NCBI GenBank assembly: GCA_002633025.1
Contig: NMRB01001724.1
Span: 9,895-73,894 of the forward strand
Source of the DNA: Notospermus geniculatus
Taxonomy: Eukaryota; Nemertea; Pilidiophora; Heteronemertea; Lineidae
Length of the DNA: 64,000 bases
Direction of reading: 5' to 3'
Shown: one piece after another, positions 35,501-46,301 of the stretch
Layout of the letters: every line of letters begins with the position of its first letter
Numbering within the stretch: the stretch's first letter is position 1
Notes under the pieces: generated by a model
What the model saw: the letters and a program-made list of their open reading frames with translations, nothing else
The model's database searches: none
What the model was told of the DNA's origin: nothing
Program-made: the position numbers and the translations under genes

Positions 35501-37052
35501 TGGGACAATGTAAAGACAACCGAATTACCAAGCTATCGGTATCCGCTAAAGAAAGATTGGGAATTTGCAAACTATAATCTCGCATTCCTTTGCTTCGCAT
35601 AATTTCAGAATTCACTCATGGGGTGAAACATTACAGGAAGCATTTGAACAGGTAGGCAGGGGGCTCTGTTTTTAGTGTTCTAATGACCACATGCCACATT
35701 CGGTCTTTTTCGTACATGTAGATTATGTTGACTCAATAGGTTTTTGCCTTCCTTCCCTATGGTCAATCTTTGATACTCTCATTTTCTCTTTATATCTCAT
35801 GATGGTTTGATATTTCACTTTCAGTGTGCCAATGGCTTATTCGGCATGATGACAGATTTGAATACCATAGACGTTGAAAATGAACAAGAATTTGAAGCAG
35901 ACGCTGATGACCAGATTGGATTGCTGTTTCATTTCTTAGACGAGGCTCTCTTCTTAATGTCTGGCGACTACTTCATTTGTAGAGTAAGTGTGAGTCTTTT
36001 AATTGAACCTACTGAATGATATCCAATGAGACCTCAGCCCAGTTTATAAAGGACTAAAGTGAAAGACTTCTAGCAGGGGACATTCGGTATAGAATGTTAC
36101 TGGGCAGATCCATATAAATAAACTTCTCTCACAATAATTATTTGAGATAATAGTAAACAAAGACAACTTTTATTTGTTCATTCTTTAGTTTATTTTTCTT
36201 ATACTTTCAGCGGGTGAAAATAACAGAATTTGATCTGGAAAACTTAAGGATAAAAGCCAAAGGGTAGGCTCACCATGTCTTCTGTAGTGTTGCTATAATA
36301 CACTGGCAGTTATGCCCAGTCTTTCTATCCACACTTACATAGATACACATTCACGGCCTGTACAATGTATCTCAAAATTGCGTGGTAGTTTGATTAGTTC
36401 CCACAAGGGTAGAATGCTGCATGGTAGAATGACTGACATTTTCATGTGATACGTTACCTTTATGATACATTACTTATAGTTAGGCCTACAACAATCTGAA
36501 ATAAAATTCAGGTCACATTTTCTTTAAATTATTACAGTGTCAACTTTTCTTCTTCCAGCGTGGGTGAAGAATTTCAAATAGGGAAGCATCCTCAGGTAAT
36601 TTCTTGTATATTTCAATACTGCTTTGATGTATTTACCTTGATCAAGCCAGTTCATCAGCAGCAAGTGTAATGTGACCATATGAACTCCACCCAAAGTGGA
36701 TCATAATCACGATAATGAAAAGAGCCTAATTTCAATGCATGATGTAATGAAAAATTGACCTGGTCCATCTGTGCCATGCTGACTTGATAACAGAGGAGTA
36801 AGAATTCGATTATGATATTCAGAACGGTTAGGTTTCTAGGTCATGTTGGATTGCAGTGGAATGGAACCTGAATATGGGCAGGGTTGCCTTGGACTGTCCA
36901 TAGATGCATTGACCGTCATTGGAACCAAAAATATTTCTTTTCTTTTTCAGGACAGAGAAGTGAAGGCCATCACATATTCAAATATTCAGATTCAAGAAGG
37001 TCACGAGAGTGGAAATGGAAAATTTGATATCTTTGTGATTGTGGACATCTAG
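32588..37052 (+). CDS. ZBTB8OS: Archease (ZBTB8OS), tRNA-ligase activator
   Basis: Seven coding exons: 32588-32654, 35286-35310, 35609-35651, 35825-35983, 36211-36263, 36559-36595, 36951-37052, giving 161 aa (human 167). Archease promotes guanylylation and multiple turnover of the RtcB tRNA ligase in tRNA splicing and XBP1 mRNA splicing. Matching stretches are KYEYCDHTADMQIHSWGETLQEAFEQ across exons 1-3, QIGLLFHFLDEAL in exon 4, GVGEEFQIGKHPQ in exon 6 and DREVKAITYSNIQI with the terminal VIVDI in exon 7. The acidic metal-site residue in DHTAD and the terminal Asp-Ile are present. A second in-frame ATG at 32603 could also serve as the start. Intron 1 contains a duplicate of the IQCC 5' half and twin MITEs. 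Confidence 0.95.
32899..34738 (-). repeat. Direct duplicate of 30893-32808
   Basis: The segment from 32899 (TTCAGATTATTATGAACCACA) to about 34738 (GTTCTTGTGGTTCGATAGGC) repeats 30893-32808 in the same orientation, with about 90 bp of unique sequence between the copies. It covers the IQCC exon 2 downstream flank, exons 1-2, the shared promoter and part of archease intron 1. Relative to the first copy it lacks 88 bp (32583-32670). A transposable-element-like stretch differs around 34130-34330. Confidence 0.85.
32983..34560 (-). pseudogene. IQCC: IQCC partial copy (exons 1 and 2 only)
   Basis: Exon 1 is 34465-34560 and exon 2 is 32983-33940, with the same splice sites as the complete copy. Exons 3 and 4 are missing: downstream lies the first copy. 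Exon 2 is open, with only in-frame small indels and roughly 93% protein identity to the first copy (K13 of exon 1 is T here). The IQ motif is intact. A transcript could splice from this copy's donor at 32982 into exon 3 of the complete gene, so it may act as an alternative promoter and 5' half. It could also be the second allele misplaced by assembly. Confidence 0.75.
34762..34888. mobile_element. Palindromic MITE, GGGTCATATTCAT ends
   Basis: Ends GGGTCATATTCATGAAGCGG and CCGCTTTATGAATATGACCC are inverted and the whole 127 bp folds back (GGTTCTATCGTTAGAAC, GGTTCCAA arms). It stands directly before a sister element, separated by three bases (TAT). Confidence 0.85.
34892..35022. mobile_element. 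Palindromic MITE, sister of 34762-34888
   Basis: Ends GGGTCGTATTCATAAAGCGG and CCGCTTTATGAATACGACCC, inverted, 131 bp. The inner arms (AGAACCGTCTTAGGCCGGTTCCA) pair almost perfectly. TAT lies before it and TAA after it, in keeping with 3-bp AT-rich targets. It is in archease intron 1. Confidence 0.85.
35037..35110. repeat. Hairpin repeat, CCTTACACACTTCA family
   Basis: GGTCCTTACACACTTCAGTGA is mirrored by TCAGTGAAGTGTGTAACACC. A related hairpin with TCCTTACACACTTTATTGAC lies at 47127-47180. Confidence 0.6.
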
Positions 37053-38150
37053 TCTTGTTGATATTGTTGATTTTAACCCCCTGTAAATTGACATTGATAT
37101 ATGAACTACGCGTAAAGTGTTCAGTTTGTGACGAGTTTTTGCTTGTTTTTGTCATTGATCATTTGGTCAGACCAGTATTAGATAATGATATCGAGTTCAT
37201 TTCGTGACTTCCAGTAGTTGATGCTTGTTTTATTCCTTATGCATTAAACCAGTATATATTTGAATTTTGTACCTCACTTCCATATCACAGCACATGTGCT
37301 CTTCATTCCCAGCCATTTTGCAATATGCACAGCTGATTCATATACTTTGATACAAACTGAAGAGACATTTTGCCACTCTCTTGCTGGTGTCACCGAATAG
37401 TAGGGCCTATGTATGAATTAGAATACATGTACTAGTGGTCGATCTGTCATTTGCATGCCTTATGCTATCTTATCTGGGAAGTCATGTTCAAGTTACTCGG
37501 CAGACCATTATTAAGATGGGTAATGCTGAGGGGGTGGAGGAACCGAATGGGGAAAGTATTCCTCCATGGGTAGGGGAGACTTGTCGGATTCTTGCTCAGT
37601 ATCTAGTCCAACTCAATGGAGTGACTGTGGAAGAGATTTCCCGTCTTCAGTAATTCGTGGGGGAAATGCGTTCTGACATATTGTGTGTTCAGGCTTTGTC
37701 TTCCTCTGTATTGTATTGTAGTAACTTTCTGTCAGGGCCGAAGCCATAGCATTATTGGCCCTGGTAAGTATGGAAGAAGCCATCTCAAGCTACTCGTGTT
37801 CCTCAGTTGGATGGGGTCCTTATTTGTCCGTGCAAAGGTACAAGACACTGTCCCATGCGACGGATGTGAAGAACTAGGGATGACTAATGTAATATGGCCT
37901 AGGATTCGAACCTGGGACCTGTCGCTTGCTAGCGGACGTGATAACCAATAGGGCTCAACAGTTGTGTTATGTGGTGATGTATGGTCGCTATTGTAATATT
38001 TTGCTCTTGGTGCAAGTTTGCAAGCTTTTGAAACTGTCTTTCCTCGTACAACACAAGTACATCATCCTGACGTAAACTTGGTTCGTAGCACTCTCTCCAT
38101 TTGTGCAGTGACTAGCAAGAGTTAGGAACTCCTCTTTAACTCTGCATGTA
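37053..38150. other. Archease 3' region and SINE
   Basis: Starts with the archease 3' UTR; an ATTAAA-like signal near 37243 is possible. 37731-37959 is a tRNA-Val-like SINE, listed separately. A 72-codon frame at 37435-37653 has no recognisable product and no splice context. Confidence 0.4.
37731..37959 (-). repeat. tRNA-Val-like SINE
   Basis: Nearly full-length member of the family also at 57115 and 57696. The minus strand shows TATTGGTTATCACGTCCGC and GGTTCGAATCC as the A and B boxes; the body ends at GTCAGGGCCGAAGCCATAGC. Confidence 0.75.
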
Positions 38151-39021
38151 CAGTCTTGTTCGTATTAATATCAACACCTATTATCTCAAATATCTCATAA
38201 ACCATCAAACCAATTTAAATGCGGTTTTCTGCATAAATGGCCGCCAGGTGGCATAACCCAAAAATCATCAAAGTCCTACCTGGGAATGACTTGACCCAGA
38301 TTCCTCGTAACTGATATGTACCTCCCTCAGTCTGTCATTAGCTGTACTTACACTACAAAGAGAAGTCTGGGTTTTTTCAGGTCCGCACTCATTTGAAGCC
38401 CGTGTTTCTCCACCAGAGCACTTACACTACAAATACGAAACCCAGCAATCACAGGTGAATTGGAGGTCACATCGCTGGTCTCTCAATGTAAGAACACACG
38501 TAATTGCACTCACACCTGAAGTAGAAGCCCGGGCCAAGTGCGGACTTCATCTAGACCCACTCATGATATCTGGGTTTAGGAAGTCCGCACTTTGTAGACC
38601 CGGGCTTCATTAAGCCCACCTATTTTGTAGTGTAAGCAGGAGAAGTCCGGACTTCGTTTGTAGTGTAAGTACGGCTGGACTATTATGTCCAACCCAGTGA
38701 GCACATGGTCCATGGACCATTTCATTCAAAAACTAAATGGCCGATTTTGACAGTAACTTGTTAAATCACCTTTATTTTGGCATAACTTCATTCTAGCAAA
38801 GGAATTTTGGTGAAAAATGCAGAAACAAAAAAGTTTTTTTTTGGACCTTTTTTCAACAACAGATTACGCAATGAAGAAGTGAATCTTGCGCAAAAACAAT
38901 GATGCCCAGTTGTAGTCAACAAGATTACTGACTTTATGCAGAAAACCGCATTTAAATTGGTTTGATGGTTTATGAGATATTTGAGATAATCGGTGTTGAT
39001 ATTAATACGAACAAGACTGTA
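38151..39021. mobile_element. 0.87-kb inverted-repeat element with nested MITE
   Basis: An 86-bp left arm (38151-38236, GTACAGTCTTGTTCGTATTA onward) is repeated inverted at 38936-39021 with near identity. Inside lie a fragment of the GGCCGCCAGGTGG repeat (38236-38330) and a second, nested foldback (38343-38655) whose ends read GTACTTACACTACAAA. A clear case of transposon insertion into a transposon. Confidence 0.8.
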
Positions 39022-39414
39022 CAATATGCTAGTAGGCTACTCTATAATATGCTAGTAGGCTACTCTATATCATAAACAATAAACCATGCATTTTATAAAA
39101 CTTTTGAGTTTATTCAGGTTATCTTTCCAAGTAACCGAATATAGCCAAATGCAGGTACCCGAGAGGTCAACTGAATTGCTGACACCCAATGACGCCTTGT
39201 CATCATTTTTACGCCATGTACAGTACACCAACACATTTCCGAGATGGGCAGAGGTACAGACAGTGATTAGAACACAAGTTCTTTTGACTTAGGTAATGAA
39301 CAGTCCTATTTGGTGACACTTGGACATTGTGAAAGCCAAACTGAGCAATAATCAATGAACTGCACTCTCCACCCATGATTTCATGGGCATGCTTTGTCCA
39401 ACTAGACCACCCAA

Positions 39415-41373
39415 TCATCTACTCTTCAAAAAGTTATTGAAGTCTGACAATGGTCTTTTTGCTGTTTCTTTACAAAATTTCACATCGTTTCCGACAATCA
39501 TGTATAACGAGACGTAATTCTCTTTAGTCGGGTCGTACTGTGCTCGTCCTATCGTCTCCAGAAATGCATTTCGTTGTTTGATGATCGGCAAGCGTGTACG
39601 AAAGATCTGCGGCCACTTGGCGATCTGTGCGTGTGGTATCTTCATCGTGTGGTACAGGTAGTCGAACACTTCCATCAATCGATTTTTGTCTGAAACAAGG
39701 ACACAAAACTTTTTGGTCATCTTCCTATAAGCAAGTTCTATTTCACATTCGATTAAGTCTGAATAATTGGTTGGATTTCTGCTTGGGCTTTTTTACCTGA
39801 CAGCAGCACCTTTGGTTGAGCGATGAACATAGCCTTTGCCTCGGCTTCGGAGAAACCAAGGAACTCCCTCAAAGTAAACTTTGACCACTGAAAAAAGAAA
39901 GGACGTACAGGCCTAGTTTGCAATCATTTGATACAACTCGGATAGTTACAACCATGATGATTATGAGTTCCCAAGTTGCATCGAAATTCAGGGTTGAAAA
40001 CTCCATTACAAAATGACTAATGTCTGGACAAAACTCCCCACATTTTTCGAAATGTTGTTGAAAGTTTTATCACTGTATCAAAGTGTATGGTCCTACCTTG
40101 GCAGTTGAGATTGGGAAAGTTATCAACTTCGGTAGTCTTGTGGTCGCTGCTCTCACCTCGGGACCTGAAACAGATGAAAAACAAATATAAAAATAACCAA
40201 AAAACTGTGAAATTCTCAATGCTGACTCAAATTCTTAAACCCTACTTCTCATTTCCAAGGTTAGCAATCAATATTGATATCGGTAACAATGTGTGCTTCC
40301 GAGAACGCAGTGTCAAAGCCAAAGGTGCTTCACATTTTTTCAAAGGCACTTCACATTATTACCCCAATCTTTCCAGAAACTTTTCTCAGGAATTAAGGAG
40401 TAGGGTTAAGGTTAGGGTCAGTGTTTCACTTGATCCTTTCAGACCAGTGAAGAGTATGAAGTGGTAATGGCAGCCTTTTGGTCACGAGTCAAATGCTTTT
40501 ACCACTGCGTAACCGCTTAACTTGATAACCATCCATCAAAGAGTAGTAATTGTGCACATCAAAATACTCACCAGTCAATTTGAACTCTTTTTGGTAAAAG
40601 CCCAGCTTTCCGTCTGCTTCCTTCACATCCATAGTCAAAAACTTCGGTGCCTTGTACAAAATCCTACCAATCGATTCCGCAGAGAAATTCTTTGCCTCCA
40701 AATAACCGACACGGTCGTTCATGCTTTCTATACTCTCACCCAGGATCATTGGATTATTCGTGATTACTTTGCCAAGTCCTTTATTCGGTACGCCGAGACT
40801 GTGAAGCCACAGCAGACGAGGTTTAATGTTCGTTTCGAAATCTAACTGAAGCAGAAGATCAGCAGCATCGCGTTCCTTTTTGTTCTCAATGGCATGCAAG
40901 TCCACCCCCATTCTAACTAACTTCTGGAGAGTCTCAGATTCATTGACATACGCAGCCAGATTTCCCGCCTGTTTTAGAACAGGGCGTAGCTCTTTCAAGT
41001 CTACATTCACATCCTTTGCAAAATCTGGAACCTGTGAGCCACCAGCATCATCAAAACTGCTGACCTCATCACTGTCTTTCACGGAGAGCGCAACCTCAGC
41101 TGTCCCCTCATCAGCCGATATTTCATCGTTTTTTTCGTCAAACTCCAATCCACAAGGATCAATTGATTCCTCTGTACTAAATTCCCTATCCCTCACTAAT
41201 CTTTTGAAATATTTTTCATTCTTCAAGCCCTCACTATTTTCATCTGCTTTAGTCGAATATTGGGTGCTTGTGATCGAAACGAACTGGTCGGGTAACTGGA
41301 ATGGCTCTCTGATCTTGATTACTTGTCGGCACAGTCTTGTTACACTCCTTCCTAGGATGACACTACGTATCAT
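39415..41373 (-). CDS. MTERF3: MTERF3, mitochondrial transcription termination factor 3
   Basis: Four coding exons: 40572-41373, 40097-40164, 39797-39887, 39415-39689, giving 411 aa (human 417). MTERF3 is a helical-repeat (mTERF fold) protein of the mitochondrial matrix that limits mtDNA transcription and helps mitoribosome assembly. The first 40 residues (MIRSVILGRSVTRLCRQVIK) are basic and free of acidic residues, a mitochondrial presequence. Residues 60-140 are an acidic linker. mTERF repeats start near residue 155 (GVDLHAIENKKERDAADLLL), with NNPMILGESIESMNDRVGYL, RLPKLITFPIS and KMPHAQIAKWPQIFRTRL-type motifs. The family's conserved LGRAQYDPTKENYVSL is present as IGRAQYDPTKENYVSL near the C terminus. 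Confidence 0.93.
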
Positions 41374-44294
41374 GTTGACGGTTCAACTGAAAAATAAAAA
41401 CCATGAGGAAAACGGAATTTACTACCGATATAGCACCGACAAGGCATAGGCTTTTTGTGGTTTTATGTTGTTTGATGGAAATCTATAGACCCCTTGCGCT
41501 TATCAGCCCAGGGTGTCAACATTAGCCTCGCCCTAGGGGGCCTAATGCATTTGTACAGTTGGCTCCTGTGCTTACCGTCGGCACAATGCACTAGGCCCAA
41601 GGTTTGTTTACACCTTCTGGCTGTAATGGCCGACTTGCGCAAGTGGTCTATTGCTTGATTGACTTTCCGTCAATTGACGACGTTTTTGGGCACTGATCGG
41701 GGATTCTAAATTTGTTCTAAAGCCTACCGGTATATGATAAGAATGATGTATTTCATGCGCATGATTGTAGGCCTATGGATGCCTTGGGCTTGGTTTTTCG
41801 GGGGGGAGGGGCTGGCGGGCNNNNNNNNNNNNNNNNNNNNNNNNNNNNNNNNNAACTATTTCTAGTCTGCGCAAAGCTACAAAACCGCATCACTTCACCT
41901 GTTCACCGACCATATGGTGGTCGAACTTAATCCGCTATGTACGGACGAGGTGCTTATAATGGCTGCCCGAAGGTTGCCGAAAGCTTCCGAGTCGAAGACG
42001 ATTGAGAAGTACCAACTACACGAACGACATCTGACGACGAATCACGAAACTAACGACAGAACCATTCTAGATTGGTACGACAATCCTCCGCTAGGTGGAT
42101 TTAGGCGTTCTGATTGGCTATTTATAGCCCTGGTGTAAACAACTCCACGTGGCCCACTGTCATCAGATTGGGGATTGTCAAATGTCACTCCAAGTGTTTC
42201 CTGCCATGATTTTGATGCTATTTTCAAGGGTAAAGTTGTGGTCGTGGAGATAATTCATAATAGCTCCATAAAAGATGGATCTTGGTGTCCTTTGTCAGGC
42301 CAATTTTTGACAACGACCAAGGAACATATGGGGAACGATGATCATCCTGAGAATCTCAGGTCATTTACGGTCGTACCCTCCCTCAATGAACAAAGCGCGA
42401 GAAAGGGAGCCGGTTGTGGAGACCCTGGGTGCGAGGATGGACGCTTCATGATGTTTCTCTTTCAGAAAATTTATAAGACAAGAAGAAACATTCACAAAAA
42501 AAAGATTTATTTCCATTCTATTCTGCTTCATGAGAGGTAGTAGTATGAGAGTATTCATAGGTCCAGAAGGCTGGGTTCTTCTATATTGGGAAGATTATAA
42601 TGTGTTGTTGGGCTTGGTCATCTATATAACCGTGTTTGTGTCTTCCATGTTGTTTATCACATGATACCGGTTTACAAGAAAAACTTGATAAGTTTTTCTG
42701 GCAATCATCTGAATGCTGTGTGGTCAAAACATTGATAAACCGTCATAAGCAATACACCAACTACACAGTAATATCATGGACATGAAAAATGCCACAAAAA
42801 TTCAACATTGACTATGCTAACAGAGTCATTTATTATACAAAACTGGCACAGTCCATTTATCAGCAGTATAATTCTAGACATTCTAGACTATATGTTTTCC
42901 CTAACACTTGTAGGCTTGGTGTCTCCAATGAGCTCTACCTCAACACTAATAAACACTAATGTAGACACTCTATTGGAATTTAAAATGTGATGAGTTTCTA
43001 ACTAGATTTATCATGATATGAAATGCAACAGATAGGTTAGATATTATCTGAGGTACAGTCATCATGACTGAATTTCCCTAACACAAAGCACAGATGCTTA
43101 CATGTATATTGATGTTCAAATATTCCTGATAAAAATACATGACCGGCCTATTAATTACACTAACATGCAATCACAGTAATACCAGATACAATGTACACAG
43201 CTATATCTGTTAATTTTATGACCTTTTATTGGTAATACTAATAGGTTCATGGCCTGGTTTGTCAGAGATTCTCACATGGAAAAATCATCTTCCATAGCAG
43301 GGCTTTGGTTTCCCTCCCCTTCATACACTTACACGAGTGGATGAAGAGGAGCAAGGTAAAAACCCCTGCCATGGGAGGATGGCAAAAATCAACACATCTG
43401 GCTAGACGGCTGTAACCATGGCAACGATCGACAAATGGCAACACTAGCAACATCAATATCATACATGACATTGGCTATATTATTGTATTGGCAACACTAC
43501 ACATACATTATAGAGTGGAGAATTCATTTGTTCGATATGATTTTGGAACGTTGATTCGCCCATTTCAAGACACCGTAACGACATAATGGGTAGTAACAAT
43601 CATCCTGCAACTCAAGATCTTAAAAATAGCAAACAATGGTGACAGCACTGTAACCATGGTAACCAGTATATTACTTGTACTTTTCATCAATTAAATCGCC
43701 GGATAAGTTTTAGCAAATCTCTTGACGATCAATTACACGGCATTGCAACCAGCCATCAATTACATCAAAAGAAATGCGATAACATAAAATAACTTTGTTT
43801 GATTAACATAAAAACACCCATGATGGAGACTGGCCTACAATAAATTAGACCCTTCTTTTTTGTTGCTATACCAAAAAACATAACTTTTGCAGTTAAACAA
43901 GTATAGTATAAGTACCGGTAACAGAAACTTAACAATAAAAGTCAACATACAACTACCTTGACAATCTTGCTCCAAATAAAGATTAGGCCTAGACTTAGAG
44001 CTAAGTATAGTAAACTGTGTATAAATATAAAATCAGATTAATACAGAAAAGCCTATCACTAAAGTATTGAGAAAAAATGTTAAACAAACCAAGATTCAGC
44101 AAGAAAGAAAAGTAAAATGAGAACAGACACACACAAAAAGGTGAATATCACACAAATGTGGTATTATGTCACCAATACCAATACACAGACATGATACATG
44201 TACTGATTATATGTACTGATTATAGACACAATTCCCCAGGACATTTCCTTTAATTGTACAATAGAATAATGAAGTTCTTGCCCTTCGACTATGT
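41374..44294. other. Region between MTERF3 and ZDHHC, no gene seen
   Basis: Contains a 33-N gap (41821-41853). Frames at 41914-42138 (74 codons) and 42175-42540 (121 codons) have no recognisable motif, and 42560-44294 is AT-rich and may include the ZDHHC 3' UTR. A hairpin repeat of the CCATAGCAGGG family is at 43288-43383. Confidence 0.4.
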
Positions 44295-45182
44295 CTAATT
44301 TTGGCCCACAACATTAAACAGAAAGTTCAAAATTCCAAATGGTCCAAATACAGATCTCAAATTGTCCAGGGGTCCAAGGGCATACTTTGATATGTTGTTC
44401 TGAAACTCATAACTTGTCCGTCCAGAGACCGTGAAGATCAATTGCTGCACAAAAAAGAACGTGGCAGCCAATGAACTAAATATCACACAGTATAAGAACA
44501 TTGCAAGAAGGAAGACGCCAAAGGAAATTGTCCCCATGATCAAGTCGTACATTGCAACAGGGACTATTATCCTATAAAAATCTCCACTGAATGGATCAAC
44601 GTAATAGTTTACAAGGTAGTTTCGAAGGAGGTATAGACTATACCAGCCACTTATTGTTGCATAAAACAGCAACACAGCGAAGTAGCGTTGGTTGTGAAAT
44701 CCGACGCAGGAATATACGAAAAAGCAGTGGTGGTCGCGTTTTAGGATGCAGGAGTCACACACAGGACAATGATGCGAACGTGGTGGCGTCTTAATCAAGC
44801 AATGTTTGCATTGTTTCCACTGGTTCTCTGGTGTTTGCGTTGGAATATAGCCATTTTTTCCACAGCCCGGGTATCTGTCCAGTTTTGATTTTACAGCAAC
44901 CATATAAAAGTTGATCATCACTTGCAAATACAGGAAAATTGACAGGAACGTACGGATGGGAATGTCTTCGAGGTCTTTTTTATACATCTCAGGGATAGTT
45001 ATAAAAGTTCCTACTAGCAGAGCAGTTGTACAGAAAGTGATGAAGTACGTCACACCGAATCGATTCACCTTCCTGATCCCAGCTTTTTGAGTTGAGCTGA
45101 AATCCATCCCCGAAATTCCTGTCTGGCGAAATTGTTCATTTTGTTCTTTTATTTGCCGTATCTTTGCCATAAAACCAGTCAT
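44295..45182 (-). CDS. ZDHHC24: DHHC palmitoyltransferase, ZDHHC24-like
   Basis: Intronless frame of 295 aa. It would S-palmitoylate membrane-associated proteins in Golgi or ER membranes. The cysteine-rich domain runs from about 125 to 170: CKHC, HHCPVCDSC and the catalytic DHHC at 150-153, followed by CVGFHNQRYF. Hydrophobic stretches at about 44-62, 78-97, 166-186 and 215-250 give the usual four membrane spans. The tail YALGPLDNLRSVFGP matches the YDLGPCHNLQAALGP of human ZDHHC24, so I favour ZDHHC24/ZDHHC22 over other family members. Absence of introns in the coding region could reflect retroposition, but there is no poly(A) evidence. Confidence 0.88.
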   Translation of the reverse strand: MTGFMAKIRQIKEQNEQFRQTGISGMDFSSTQKAGIRKVNRFGVTYFITFCTTALLVGTFITIPEMYKKDLEDIPIRTFLSIFLYLQVMINFYMVAVKSKLDRYPGCGKNGYIPTQTPENQWKQCKHCLIKTPPRSHHCPVCDSCILKRDHHCFFVYSCVGFHNQRYFAVLLFYATISGWYSLYLLRNYLVNYYVDPFSGDFYRIIVPVAMYDLIMGTISFGVFLLAMFLYCVIFSSLAATFFFVQQLIFTVSGRTSYEFQNNISKYALGPLDNLRSVFGPFGILNFLFNVVGQN

Positions 45183-45298
45183 TTTTGAAGTGGAGATTGT
45201 GCTCTTTACACAAAACCCTGGCGCTCAGTAATTGTCGAAGGATTACGGAGTTAGCAGCTGTGTTTATACACGCCAAATCATGTCAAAAACTTGCAAAA

Positions 45299-45898
45299 TT
45301 ACCGGAAGTAAATAAAGGTATTCCTGCGAAGATAGTTTCGAAGGAGGTATAGACTATACCAGCCACTTATTGTTGCATAAAACAGCAACACAGCGAAGTA
45401 GCGTTGGTTGTGAAATCCGACACAGGAATATACGAAAAAGCAGTGGTGGTCGCGTTTTAGGATGCAGGAGTCACACACAGGACAATGATGCGAACGTGGT
45501 GGCGTCTTAATCAAGCAATGTTTGCATTGTTTCCACTGGTTCTCTGGTGTTTGCGTTGGAATATAGCCATTCTTTCCACAGCCCGGGTATCTGTCCAGTT
45601 TTGATTTTACAGCAACCATATGAAAGTTAATCATCACTTGCAAATACAGGAAAATTGACAGGAACGTGCGGATGGGAATGTCTTCGAGGTCTTTTTTATA
45701 CATCTCAGGGATAGTTATAAAAGTTCCCACTAGCAGAGCAGTTGTACAGAAAGTGATGAAGTACGTCACACCGAATCGATTCACTTTCCTGATCCCAGCT
45801 TTTTGAGTTGAGTTGAAATCCATCCCCGAGATTCCTGTCTGGCGAAATTGTTCATTTTGTTCTTTTATTTGCCGTATCTTTGCCATAAAACCAGTCAT
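45299..45898 (-). pseudogene. ZDHHC24-like truncated tandem copy
   Basis: The first 190 residues equal the full copy (differences S29N and Y93H), then the frame leaves the homology at the junction near 45330 and ends after nine unrelated residues (RRNTFIYFR). DHHC is present, but the last two membrane spans and the C-terminal motif are lost. It is a head-to-tail duplicate of about 710 bp: 44618-45330 repeats at 45335-46043, including the 5' flank up to AAGGTATTCCTGCGA. The truncated copy lies upstream of the full gene. Confidence 0.85.
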
Positions 45899-45998
45899 TT
45901 TTGAAGTGGAGATTGTGCTCTTTACACAAGACCCTGGCGCTCAATAATTGTTGAAGGATTACGGAGTTAGCAGCTGTGTTTATACACGCCAAATCATG

Positions 45999-46301
45999 TC
46001 AAAAACTTGCAAAATTACCGGAAGTAAATAAAGGTATTCCTGCGAGCATGCTCCTTTCGAGTTCCGGTTTGGTGGTGTCGAAAACGGGAGCCCGTCTTGT
46101 GAGCCCTAAAACACAAAATAATTCAGTATTCTGAAGAGGTAAGTTGCCGAAATTGACATCATGCACTTCCTTGTGTCTCAAAGCAATAATCTCGACTATT
46201 TGTAGTAGATTACACTTCGTATTTTTTCCGAAATATGCGTTTTTGGCTGTGTTCCAGATGGCGCCATTTTGGCTTCGTCCTTCTCGCCTGGCCGCCATCA
46301 T
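45999..46301 (-). CDS. Unidentified open frame, possible first exon
   Basis: A 100-codon frame that begins MMAARREGRSQ right after the GCCGCCATC-type context often seen at first exons. I do not recognise the protein. A donor-like CAGGTAAG is not obvious; GGTAAG occurs on the other strand at 46138. It overlaps the repeated 5' flank of the truncated ZDHHC copy. It may be a 5' leader of that transcript or chance. Confidence 0.2.
   Translation of the reverse strand: MMAARREGRSQNGAIWNTAKNAYFGKNTKCNLLQIVEIIALRHKEVHDVNFGNLPLQNTELFCVLGLTRRAPVFDTTKPELERSMLAGIPLFTSGNFASF

Noticed and set aside
37435-37653. 72-codon frame downstream of archease
   Set aside because: No recognisable motif, no splice context and most likely 3' untranslated or intergenic.
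40880-41449. 189-codon plus-strand frame
   Set aside because: Antisense of MTERF3 exon 1.
42175-42540. 121-codon frame between MTERF3 and ZDHHC
   Set aside because: No motif recognised; lies near an assembly gap. A novel gene cannot be excluded, but the sequence gives no support.
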